A stretch of 64,000 nt of DNA, taken from contig NZ_CANMUE010000007.1 in assembly GCF_947500975.1 (NCBI RefSeq), positions 124,001-188,000 of the forward strand, in the 5' to 3' direction. The notes under the pieces are model-generated. The model saw only the letters and a program-made list of their open reading frames with translations, was not told where the DNA came from and did not search any database. Source of the DNA: an uncultured Polaribacter sp. Its GTDB lineage: Bacteria; Bacteroidota; Bacteroidia; Flavobacteriales; Flavobacteriaceae. Both the position numbers and the translations under genes were made by a program. Shown here piece by piece: positions 36,137-44,109 of this stretch; within the stretch, counting starts at the first letter, position 1, and the number at the start of each line of letters is the position of its first letter.

Positions 36137-36203
36137 ATGAAGTAATCTTTCGATAATAAAACAAATTATGTAGGCAAATTATTATTTGCTTTGCAATGAC
36201 AGA
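36137..36203. repeat. Second degenerate palindromic repeat, between hisF and hisIE
   Basis: GAAGTAATCTTT on the left and TTTGCTTTGCAATGACAGAC on the right look like arms of the same palindrome family seen at 35281-35347 (GAAGCAATCT / GCAATGACA). More eroded than the first copy. Confidence 0.4.
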
Positions 36204-36214
36204 CAAAATATAAA

Positions 36215-36817
36215 ATGATGAATATCGATTTTAATAAAAATAATGATGGTTTAGTGCCAGCAATCATTCAAGATGCAACTACAAAAAATGTATTGATGTT
36301 GGGGTATATGAATGAAGAAGCTTTTGCTAAAACCCAACAAACTAAATTAGTAACTTTTTATTCAAGAACTAAAAAACGTTTATGGACAAAAGGTGAAGAA
36401 AGTGGTCATGTTTTAAATTTGGTTGATATTAAATTAGATTGTGATAATGATGCCTTATTAATTTCTGTAAATCCAAACGGACCAACTTGTCATAAAGGAT
36501 CTGATACTTGTTGGAATGAAAAAAATACATCAAACTATGGATTCTTTTCAACTTTAGAAAATGTAATTACAGAAAGAGTAGCTAATAAAGACACTCAAAA
36601 ATCTTATGTAGCTAGTTTATTTGCTAAAGGAATTAATAAAGTTGCACAGAAAGTAGGAGAGGAGGCAGTTGAAACTGTTATTGAAGCTATGGATAATAAT
36701 GATGAATTATTTTTGTATGAATCTGCAGATTTAATGTTTCACTATTTAATGTTACTACAAGCAAAAGGATTTACTTTAAAAGATATTGAAGCAGAATTGA
36801 TTAAAAGACAGAAATAA
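36215..36817 (+). CDS. hisIE: Bifunctional phosphoribosyl-AMP cyclohydrolase / phosphoribosyl-ATP pyrophosphatase
   Basis: 200 residues. The N-terminal HisI part has VLMLGYMNEEAF, TFYSRTKKRLWTKGEESGH and the metal site DCDNDALLISV with HKGSDTCW. The C-terminal HisE part has the all-alpha pyrophosphatase motif KVAQKVGEEAVETVIEAM and ESADLMFHYLMLL. It catalyses steps two and three and closes the operon, in the same order as in enterobacteria. Confidence 0.95.
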   Translation: MMNIDFNKNNDGLVPAIIQDATTKNVLMLGYMNEEAFAKTQQTKLVTFYSRTKKRLWTKGEESGHVLNLVDIKLDCDNDALLISVNPNGPTCHKGSDTCWNEKNTSNYGFFSTLENVITERVANKDTQKSYVASLFAKGINKVAQKVGEEAVETVIEAMDNNDELFLYESADLMFHYLMLLQAKGFTLKDIEAELIKRQK

Positions 36818-36861
36818 TTTATTAAACTGTACATTTGGTTTTAGAATTTAAAACTAAATAA

Positions 36862-37752
36862 TTGAAAAACTCAAAAGTACTTATTGTCTTAGCCTTTATA
36901 GTAATTTATGTTATTTGGGGATCTACTTATTTGTTTAATAAAATAGCAGTTACAGAGTTATCTCCTTTTTTTATAGCTGCTATTCGTTTTATAACAGCTG
37001 GAATCTTAATAATTATAATTGCTAAATTTCTTAAAGCTTCTTTAACAATCACAAAAAAGCAATTTTTAAATACAATCATTTCTGGTTTTTTATTTTTGGT
37101 TTATGGAAATGGTGTTTTTGTTTGGGCTTTAAAATATGTAGATTCAGGATTTGCAGCTTTATTAGCATCTACACAACCATTATTTGTACTTTTTTTATTG
37201 AGATTAATTGACCGTAAACCCCTACAAAAAAAATCTATTATTGGTGTTATATTAGGACTTGTGGGGATGTACTTATTAGTTAGTCAACAAGAGATAACTA
37301 CTTCTAAAGAAAGTTTATTGGGTATTTTTATGATTTTCACATGTGTTTTTAGCTGGAGTTATGGTAGCGTTTTTGTTTCAAAAGCAGATTTACCTAAAAA
37401 TTTACTTGTAAGTACAGGTTATCAAATGTTAACGGCTGGAATAATGCTAGCAATTGCTAGTTTGAGTTTTAATGAAATTTGGTTATCACCTTTAAATTGG
37501 AGTTTTAAAATTTGTGTAAGCATGTTTATACTCATTGTTTTTGGTGGTGTTATTGCATTTACTTCATTTAATTATTTATTAAAAGTTGTATCACCTGAAA
37601 AGGTATCAACATCTGCTTATGTGAATCCAGTAGTAGCTTTATTTTTGGGTTGGTATATTTTAGAAGAAGAATTAACAGCACAATCTATTATTGCTTCAAT
37701 AATTATTTTAACAGGTGTTTATTTTATTACATCTAGAAAAAAGTATAGTTAA
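36862..37752 (+). CDS. EamA family (DMT) transporter
   Basis: 296 residues, ten hydrophobic segments in two EamA repeats. VIYVIWGSTYLFNKIAVTELSPFFIAAIRFITAG is the typical first repeat, and AFTSFNYLLKVVSPEKVSTSAYVNPVVALFLGW the second. It is a probable metabolite or amino-acid exporter; substrate unknown. The only plausible start is a TTG, because stops close the frame just upstream. Confidence 0.88.
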   Translation: MKNSKVLIVLAFIVIYVIWGSTYLFNKIAVTELSPFFIAAIRFITAGILIIIIAKFLKASLTITKKQFLNTIISGFLFLVYGNGVFVWALKYVDSGFAALLASTQPLFVLFLLRLIDRKPLQKKSIIGVILGLVGMYLLVSQQEITTSKESLLGIFMIFTCVFSWSYGSVFVSKADLPKNLLVSTGYQMLTAGIMLAIASLSFNEIWLSPLNWSFKICVSMFILIVFGGVIAFTSFNYLLKVVSPEKVSTSAYVNPVVALFLGWYILEEELTAQSIIASIIILTGVYFITSRKKYS

Positions 37753-37846
37753 ATCTTTAATTTTAAAAAAATACATTTTAAATATTTCTTTGTTTAAATT
37801 AAAAACGGTATATTTAAATATTATTAATTTTTTAAAACTCCCCCAA

Positions 37847-38050
37847 ATGAAAAAATTAGACTTCTCATTAGCTGAACAATCTGTTCTAAATGTAATTCAA
37901 AAAGAACCACTTACAAGTTTTCAAATTTTAAAAAGAGTAGAAACTATTCCTGTAATTCTAACGTTATATAATGTTATGGATAGATTAAAAAGTAATGGTC
38001 TATTAAAAAGTTTTGTAAATAATAATGTAAAATATTATTACGCTGCGTAA
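37847..38050 (+). CDS. Tiny winged-helix-like protein
   Basis: 67 residues from the ATG at 37847. LAEQSVLNVIQKEPLTSFQILKRVETIPVILTLYNVMDRLKSNGLLKSFVNNNVKYYYAA reads as a single winged-helix fold: two helices, recognition helix TLYNVMDRLKSNGLL, then a beta wing. It resembles the DNA-binding half of MarR/BlaI-type regulators without a dimerisation tail. TATATTTA lies about 35 bp upstream as a possible -7 box. The frame could extend upstream to 37715, but the early part overlaps the EamA gene. Function unknown. Confidence 0.6.
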   Translation: MKKLDFSLAEQSVLNVIQKEPLTSFQILKRVETIPVILTLYNVMDRLKSNGLLKSFVNNNVKYYYAA

Positions 38051-38153
38051 TATTAATTGATTAAAGACTTAATATTTCTAATCCATATAATTTAATAACT
38101 AATTCAAGTTATTACCAATAAAAGTGTGGTTATCTTTGCTGAAAATATTTTTT

Positions 38154-39488
38154 ATGTCAAAAACATTTTCTGATTTAGGTATTCATCAATCTATTCAAAA
38201 TAACTTAAAAGATTTAAAAATTTCTGTTCCAACAGATATTCAACAAAAAGTTATTCCTGTAATTTTAAGTCAAAAAGAAGATGTGGTTGCTTTGGCAAAA
38301 ACCGGAACTGGTAAAACAGCTGCTTTTGGCTTACCTTTATTACAATTAATTGATGTAAATAACAATGGAATTCAAGCTATAATTTTAGCTCCAACAAGAG
38401 AACTTGGACAGCAAATTTTATCAAATTTAGAATTGTTTAAGCCCAATGATTTTACTGTTTCTATAGCAGGAATTTTTGGAGGAATACCTATTAAACCACA
38501 AATTGAGCGTTTAAAAAATACAACTCACATTATAGTTGCTACTCCTGGGCGTTTGGCTGATTTGGTAGAACGTGAAGCTATAAACATAAAAAATATTTCT
38601 TTCTTTATTTTAGATGAAGCAGATGAAATGGTTACTGCACTTAAAACAGATTTAGATAGTATTGTAAAAGATATTCCAAAAAAGAGAAGAACTTTATTGT
38701 TTACTGCAACTATGTCTGGTGCAATAAAGCAGTTGGTTAATAATTATATGTCTAAAGATGTAGTTCATCTTGAAGCAGATATGTCAACTCTCGGTCATCA
38801 AGGTATTGAGCATCAATATGTAATTGTAGAACCTATAGAAAAATTAGAAGTATTACTTCATTTTTTAAGTACTAAAGAAAATCAAAGAGGAATTATTTTT
38901 TGCAAAACTAAAGCAGCAGTAAATAAATTAGCTAAAAACTTAGCAATTAATAAATTTTCATCTGGAGCAATTCACGGAAGTTTAACCCAAGGTATTCGTG
39001 ATAGAATTATGGGTCAATTTAGAGATGGCTATATTGATATTTTAGTAGCTACAGATTTAGCTGCTAGAGGAATTGATGTAAAAGAGATTTCTTATGTGAT
39101 AAATTATCATTTGCCAGACACGTATGAGGCTTATGTTCACAGAAGTGGAAGAACTGCTAGAGCAGGAGCAAAGGGGTTTTCGTTAACTATTTTACAGCAA
39201 GATGAGGTAGTAGATATTGCTGATTTTGAAAAAGAATTAGGCATTAACTATTCTAGATATAAAAAAGCAGATGCACAAAGTATTGAAGAAAATAATACGT
39301 TGTTATGGGCAAAAAAAATATTTAAAACAAAACCCAATAAAACTGTTTCCGAAGATTTAAAAAGAAAAATAAGAACTGTTTTTCATCATTTAACCAAAGA
39401 AGAAATGATTGAAAAAGTTTTGGCAAATTATTTAGCACAAAACACTTCTAATATTACTAAAAAAGAAGTTGTTAAGAAACGAAAATAA
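38154..39488 (+). CDS. DEAD-box RNA helicase with short basic tail
   Basis: 444 residues from the ATG at 38154. Motif I AKTGTGKT at 48-55, PTREL at about 80, GG and ATPGR, DEAD at 154-157, SAT (FTATMS), and YVHRSGRTARAG. A C-terminal extension of about 80 residues (EDLKRKIRTVFHHLTKEEMIEKVLANYL) has a lysine-rich end, resembling CshA/DeaD-like helicases with a shortened tail. An ATG at 38124 is excluded because TATCTTTG, the likely -7 box, sits at 38131-38138. Confidence 0.9.
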   Translation: MSKTFSDLGIHQSIQNNLKDLKISVPTDIQQKVIPVILSQKEDVVALAKTGTGKTAAFGLPLLQLIDVNNNGIQAIILAPTRELGQQILSNLELFKPNDFTVSIAGIFGGIPIKPQIERLKNTTHIIVATPGRLADLVEREAINIKNISFFILDEADEMVTALKTDLDSIVKDIPKKRRTLLFTATMSGAIKQLVNNYMSKDVVHLEADMSTLGHQGIEHQYVIVEPIEKLEVLLHFLSTKENQRGIIFCKTKAAVNKLAKNLAINKFSSGAIHGSLTQGIRDRIMGQFRDGYIDILVATDLAARGIDVKEISYVINYHLPDTYEAYVHRSGRTARAGAKGFSLTILQQDEVVDIADFEKELGINYSRYKKADAQSIEENNTLLWAKKIFKTKPNKTVSEDLKRKIRTVFHHLTKEEMIEKVLANYLAQNTSNITKKEVVKKRK

Positions 39489-39733
39489 TAATTCAAATTA
39501 ATGTATTTATGAACTAATTTTAAAGGAACTGAATTATTTATCTTTTAATTGATGCTATTAATTTAGGAAAACATTGGTGTGGCAAATTTTTAAAAGACTA
39601 TTTTCCTATTGATTGATAGTTATAAAGTATGTTAATTTTTAACTGTGTAAAAACATAATAAATAAATGTAAATTATCATTTTTACAAAACAACTCTAACT
39701 ATCTTTGTGCTTTATTAATATTGAACAAAAGCA

Positions 39734-41047
39734 ATGGCAAATCATATTAAAGGACAAACAGAAATTTTACAAAAACTGAACATTGTTCAGTTAAATCCTA
39801 TGCAAGAAGAGGCTATTGCAACTATTAATAAAAATGATAGTACAATCCTTTTATCCCCAACAGGAACTGGAAAAACAATTGCTTTTTGTTTGCCTTTATT
39901 AAAAAGGTTAGATCCAAATATTAACGAAGTTCAAGCCTTAATTTTAGTACCATCAAGAGAATTAGCAATTCAAATAGAACAAGTAATTCGCTCTATGGGT
40001 TCTGGTTACAAAGTAAACGCTGTTTATGGTGGTAGACCAATGTCTAAAGATAAAATAGAATTAAAACATATTCCTGCAATTTTAATAGGAACTCCTGGTA
40101 GAGTTTCTGATCATTTTGCGAATGAACGATTTTCTAAAAATCATATAAAAACATTAATTTTAGACGAGTTTGATAAGTCTCTTGAAGTTGGTTTTGAATA
40201 TGAAATGAGAGGAATTGTAAATCAATTAATCTCTTTAGATAAGAGAATATTAACATCTGCAACACAAGGGGTTAGTATTCCTGATTTTGTAGGATTAACA
40301 AAACCAAATACTGTTAATTATTTAAAAGCAACAACATCAAAATTAGTTGTAAAAACGGTAATTTCTCCTTCAAAAAATAAGCTAAATACTTTATTACATT
40401 TATTAAATCATTTAGGAAATCAACAAGGAATTATTTTTTGTAATTTAAAAGATAGCATTAATAATGTAAGTGCTTTTTTAGAAAGTAAAAATATTAGACA
40501 TGGTTGTTTTAGTGGTGGAATGGAACAAAAAGACAGAGAACGCTCTTTGATTAAATTTAGAAATGGGACCAATCAAATTTTAATTGCAACAGATTTAGCT
40601 GCCAGAGGAATTGATGTACCAGAAATGAAATATATTATTCATTATGAATTACCAATTGCTGTAGAAGAATTTACGCACAGAAATGGACGTACAGCAAGGG
40701 TTTCTGCTAAAGGAACTGCCTTTGTAATTAAATGGAAAGATCAATCTTTACCAGATTTTATAAAAAATGCAGATGTACAAGATATTTCTAATCAAGCAGA
40801 AAGAAAACCCATTTATTGGGAAACTTTATTTATTTCTGGAGGTAGAAAAGATAAAATTTCTAAAGGAGATATTGCTGGTTTGTTTATCAAACAAGGAAAT
40901 CTAACAAAGGATCAATTAGGAGATATTGAACTTAAACAAGATTGTGCTTTTGTTGCTGTACCATTATTGCTTGCTAATAGTTTAGTAGAAAAACTAAATA
41001 ATACTCGCTTAAAAAAGAAAAAAGTAAGAATTACTTTTTTAGATTAA
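39734..41047 (+). CDS. DbpA-like DEAD-box RNA helicase with DEFD motif
   Basis: 437 residues. Motif I SPTGTGKT at 41-48, motif II DEFD at 144-147 instead of DEAD, LTSATQ, DLAARGIDVPE and HRNGRTARVSAKG. The last ~75 residues (WETLFISGGRKDKISKGDIAGLFIKQG... CAFVAVPLLLANSLVEKLNN) match the DbpA RNA-binding fold that in E. coli recognises hairpin 92 of 23S rRNA. It probably acts in large-subunit assembly. TATCTTTG at 39700-39707 is a likely -7 box. Confidence 0.9.
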   Translation: MANHIKGQTEILQKLNIVQLNPMQEEAIATINKNDSTILLSPTGTGKTIAFCLPLLKRLDPNINEVQALILVPSRELAIQIEQVIRSMGSGYKVNAVYGGRPMSKDKIELKHIPAILIGTPGRVSDHFANERFSKNHIKTLILDEFDKSLEVGFEYEMRGIVNQLISLDKRILTSATQGVSIPDFVGLTKPNTVNYLKATTSKLVVKTVISPSKNKLNTLLHLLNHLGNQQGIIFCNLKDSINNVSAFLESKNIRHGCFSGGMEQKDRERSLIKFRNGTNQILIATDLAARGIDVPEMKYIIHYELPIAVEEFTHRNGRTARVSAKGTAFVIKWKDQSLPDFIKNADVQDISNQAERKPIYWETLFISGGRKDKISKGDIAGLFIKQGNLTKDQLGDIELKQDCAFVAVPLLLANSLVEKLNNTRLKKKKVRITFLD

Positions 41048-41061
41048 GAAAATTATACATT

Positions 41062-41961
41062 TTAAGAGTATAAAATTAAAAATACACCTATTAAAATACC
41101 TGCTAAAGGTACTAATTTTTTACGCTTATTTTTTTCTTTAAAAACAATCCCTCCAATAACAACAGCTATTATTAATTGACTTCTTTTTATGGCAGATAAT
41201 AACATAATTAATGCATCTGGGTCTTGTAAAGCTTTAAAATAAAAGTAATCTGCAGCTACTAGTAAAAATCCAACAGCAGCTATAGTCCACCTCCATTCAA
41301 ATGCTTTTCTTTTTTGAGGAAATGGAAACCAGGTAATAGAAAGTATTATTAATAAAATTAATAAAGTATACCAACTGAACCAAAATTGTAATGTTTGTGG
41401 ATTTAATGCTAAGTTTTGGATTAGAAACTTATCATATAAACCACTAGACGCTCCTAAAAAAGTTGCACCAATAATGGCAAAAATCCATTTATTTCTTTTA
41501 AAGTTGATGCCTTCTTTTTTTCCAATTTTAGAATAAAGAATTACTGATAAAATAATAAGAAAAAAACCAATCCATTGTAAAATGTTAGGCTTTTCGTGAT
41601 AAATTAAAATAGCTCCAATAAATGTAAAAAAGGGGCCTGCGGAACGAATAGGGGTTACAATAGTAATTGGTAGGTGTTTTAAGGCTTGATATGCTAATAC
41701 CCAAGAAGCCGCCATTATCATTGATTTTATAAAGATAAAACCATGTGTTTTCCAAGGAATTTGAGTAATATAAAACCCAAGGTTTTTAAATTCATCAGGA
41801 TAAAAAAATGAGCCAATAAAAAAAGGAAGTAATAACAAAAAACCAGCACCAATTGTTCCAAATAATACTGGGAAAACTTCATTACCTTGAAGAGCATGTT
41901 TTTTGCATAAGTTGTGTAAACCCAGAAAAAGTGCCGCTAATAAACCTAAATACATCCACAT
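41062..41961 (-). CDS. EamA family (DMT) transporter
   Basis: 299 residues, ten membrane helices in two EamA repeats. MYLGLLAALFLGLHNLCKKHAL starts repeat one, and the conserved PITIVTPIRSAGPFFTFIGAILIYHEKP ends it; the second repeat ends near KRSQLIIAVVIGGIVFKEKNKRKKLVPLAGILIGVFLI. It is a probable exporter of a small metabolite. It is convergent with the DbpA-like helicase. The upstream region on the other strand holds a decayed EamA fragment. Confidence 0.87.
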   Translation of the reverse strand: MWMYLGLLAALFLGLHNLCKKHALQGNEVFPVLFGTIGAGFLLLLPFFIGSFFYPDEFKNLGFYITQIPWKTHGFIFIKSMIMAASWVLAYQALKHLPITIVTPIRSAGPFFTFIGAILIYHEKPNILQWIGFFLIILSVILYSKIGKKEGINFKRNKWIFAIIGATFLGASSGLYDKFLIQNLALNPQTLQFWFSWYTLLILLIILSITWFPFPQKRKAFEWRWTIAAVGFLLVAADYFYFKALQDPDALIMLLSAIKRSQLIIAVVIGGIVFKEKNKRKKLVPLAGILIGVFLILYS

Positions 41962-42120
41962 AATGCCCGCGAAGATAGTTTTTTGAGAGCATTTAGATAA
42001 AAAATAATGTTTAAAAAAACTTAATTAATTATCTTTTGAGATTGTACCAATTCAAAGAAAATTCAAACCTTTACAGTATTATATTTTTTTAAATAAAATT
42101 ACCTTCTTTATGGTTAAAAA

Positions 42121-42294
42121 ATGAAAAAACAATCTCATTTCTTCTATTAATAATTACGATGTTTTTATGGGCTGCAAATTTTTATTTTGTTAATTAATAA
42201 AATAGTTTTTTTAGATCAAGTTTATGAACGATTAGAAATTTGTTTTTTTAGACTATTTGGTAACATCCATATTTATTTAAAGTTTATGTTTTAA
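42121..42294 (+). pseudogene. Decayed EamA transporter remnant
   Basis: Three short in-frame pieces in different frames read like the start of an EamA protein. MKKQS starts at 42121. Then SFLLLIITMFLWAANFYFVN is in another frame and ends in a stop at about 42196. Then IVFLDQVYERLEICFFRLFGNI begins at 42202. Order and spacing match the first helix, connecting loop and second helix of the family, so I read a pseudogene with at least two frameshifts and a premature stop. The remaining ~240 residues are gone. The neighbouring intact EamA gene on the other strand is not its continuation. Confidence 0.55.
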
Positions 42295-42321
42295 ATTAGC
42301 AATACACATTGCTGTTTGTAG

Positions 42322-43365
42322 TTAATTATTCGTTATACTATTATACTTTTTCAAAATATTATAATATTTACTCAAAGTTAATCCTCCAATAATTATATCG
42401 TAAGGAAGTTCTTTATCTTCTTTGCTAACTGATAGGAACAAAACTTCTTTAGTGCCTTTCCAAGCTACAAAATTTCCTTCAAACTCGTGCATAAAAGGAT
42501 TAGCTTTTATAAAATTCCAATAAATAGTATCTAAATCTTCGTTAGCATGTAATTTTGTATAGTCTAATTTGGGTTGTAGTGTTTTATCAGGTTGCTGATT
42601 TATTAATTCAGAAATTTCGACCTTGTATTGGTTAAATTTTTTGTTCACAAATTCTTCTTGTTCTTCATAAGACAAATTACCACCATCTCCGTTAAAACCA
42701 TAAAATGTAGTAGAACTAGCTAATGGAAACCGTGGGTAAATAAAATCATCTATTTCAATGACGTCATTGTCTTCTTCTATTTTTTTATATTCTGCTTCAT
42801 TAGTTTCCGTCGGAATAGACCACATCTTTTCAAAGTTTTGAAGTATTTCTTCGGATTTTTCTTTTGAGTATTCTCCTATAATTTTCTTTAAACGAATAGA
42901 TTGTCTTATTGCTTCTTTGTCACTTTCAATAATATGAGATTCATTGAGGTTCTTTAACTGATCTTCCAGTTTATTTATAAGATTATTTACGGTACTTTGC
43001 TTCAATTTTAAAGGAAGAATGTAGTTTTTAGCAATGTTCTTGGCAATTTCTTTGAATTTTGAATATAAATCTTCAGTATACTGGTCTTCTTCTGGCAATG
43101 TATACTCTTCAATTGCGTCTATTAGTAATTCTATCTCCTTTCGATTAAGCTTGATTTTAGCAAAATGTTTTTGAATAATTTTATTGACTATTTTGTCTTG
43201 CTTTCTCAACCATTCTTCATCCAAATCAGCAGGTTCTGTACTTGAATAATCGGGATCATAGCTCTTAAAAATATTCCAAAAATTAGCTTTTGGGTTTTCA
43301 GATAATATAAACTCCTTAAAAAATAGTTTTGGGCTTTTTTCTTCTATCCAAAATTTATTTTTCAT
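42322..43365 (-). CDS. Hypothetical acidic protein
   Basis: 347 residues, soluble, strongly charged, with no signal or membrane segment and no domain I recognise. The middle (about 60-190) is predicted helical or coiled-coil (Glu/Lys-rich), the C-terminal third more mixed (NPFMHEFEGNFVAWKGTKEVLFLSVSKEDKELPYDIIIGG). It lies in an accessory patch on the far side of an attC-like palindrome. Its composition does not obviously differ from the surroundings. Confidence 0.7.
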   Translation of the reverse strand: MKNKFWIEEKSPKLFFKEFILSENPKANFWNIFKSYDPDYSSTEPADLDEEWLRKQDKIVNKIIQKHFAKIKLNRKEIELLIDAIEEYTLPEEDQYTEDLYSKFKEIAKNIAKNYILPLKLKQSTVNNLINKLEDQLKNLNESHIIESDKEAIRQSIRLKKIIGEYSKEKSEEILQNFEKMWSIPTETNEAEYKKIEEDNDVIEIDDFIYPRFPLASSTTFYGFNGDGGNLSYEEQEEFVNKKFNQYKVEISELINQQPDKTLQPKLDYTKLHANEDLDTIYWNFIKANPFMHEFEGNFVAWKGTKEVLFLSVSKEDKELPYDIIIGGLTLSKYYNILKKYNSITNN

Positions 43366-43378
43366 TTTTTTTTATTAT

Positions 43379-43514
43379 TAACGTGTTTGTATAAGCAAAG
43401 TTGCGTTGATTTAGCAGTAAATTCAGTAAATAATTACGAACCAAGAAAGTCCGTGAGGACTTTCGCAAGTGAGCTAAAGCCAGCAATTTTGTTTATTCGG
43501 TGTTGTTTGTAGGC
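43379..43514. repeat. attC-like palindromic element between two accessory genes
   Basis: Outer arms: ATAAGCAAAGTTGC (left) and GCAATTTTGTTTAT (right), which pair at 12 of 14 positions. The centre is the perfect stem GAAAGTCC / GGACTTTC with a GTGA loop (43445-43464). In the orientation of the flanking genes it begins 2 bp after the stop of the 43517 gene and ends 13 bp before the ATG of the 42322 gene. It starts GCCTACAAACAACACC and ends ACACGTTA, reminiscent of integron attC sites. No integrase is visible in the window. Confidence 0.6.
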
Positions 43515-43516
43515 TT

Positions 43517-43975
43517 TTACCAATCTTTTTCAAATATAATAATATTTTCATTTTTTATAACTCCCAAAATATAACCTTGTTTTGTGTAATAGATAGAATC
43601 TAATAAAGTCGTTTTTTCAGATGCAAATTTAGAAGAGAATCCGAAACCATATTTCCCTCTAATTCTTCTAATCATTATTTTTTTTTGTTCTAAACTATTC
43701 AATAAATTCTCAAATTCAATTGTGTCACTAATTTTAATAATTCCAGTTTCCCATCCATCGTTTATTCCGCTTAAATAGTCTTTATCAATTATTTGACCTG
43801 ATTTTGGGAATTCAGATTTAGTATAAAATTCAAACAGTTTTTTAAGTCTTTTGTCACTTGGTTCATTGACACTAAATATTAAATTAAGCCAAATCAGATA
43901 AATTAGACCAACGATAATAGGAATCGAAATTATTACTAGAATAATTTTCCCAATATTTCTTTTTAAAATGTTCAT
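43517..43975 (-). CDS. Hypothetical membrane-anchored protein
   Basis: 152 residues. One N-terminal membrane helix (about 9-33, IGKIILVIISIPIIVGLIYLIWLNLIF) and a small extracytoplasmic domain of about 115 residues with alternating strands. No family recognised. It sits directly upstream, in its own orientation, of the palindromic element, a gene-plus-palindrome unit that looks like a cassette. Confidence 0.68.
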   Translation of the reverse strand: MNILKRNIGKIILVIISIPIIVGLIYLIWLNLIFSVNEPSDKRLKKLFEFYTKSEFPKSGQIIDKDYLSGINDGWETGIIKISDTIEFENLLNSLEQKKIMIRRIRGKYGFGFSSKFASEKTTLLDSIYYTKQGYILGVIKNENIIIFEKDW

Positions 43976-44109
43976 TTCAGACGTGGCTTTTTATAGCTTA
44001 CATACAACATATAATAAACTGAACTCAAAAAAAATAATATTTTATTTTTTTCATTACCCTTTGAGTTTTTTATTTTTCCTATAAATCCTTAACTAAAAAT
44101 AGGGTGTTT

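Noticed and set aside
38124..38153. Upstream ATG of the DEAD-box helicase
   Set aside because: The likely -7 box TATCTTTG (38131-38138) lies downstream of it, so it would not be transcribed.
43379..43514. Calling the palindrome a true integron attC site
   Set aside because: The ends and inner stem only resemble one and there is no integrase; kept as attC-like.
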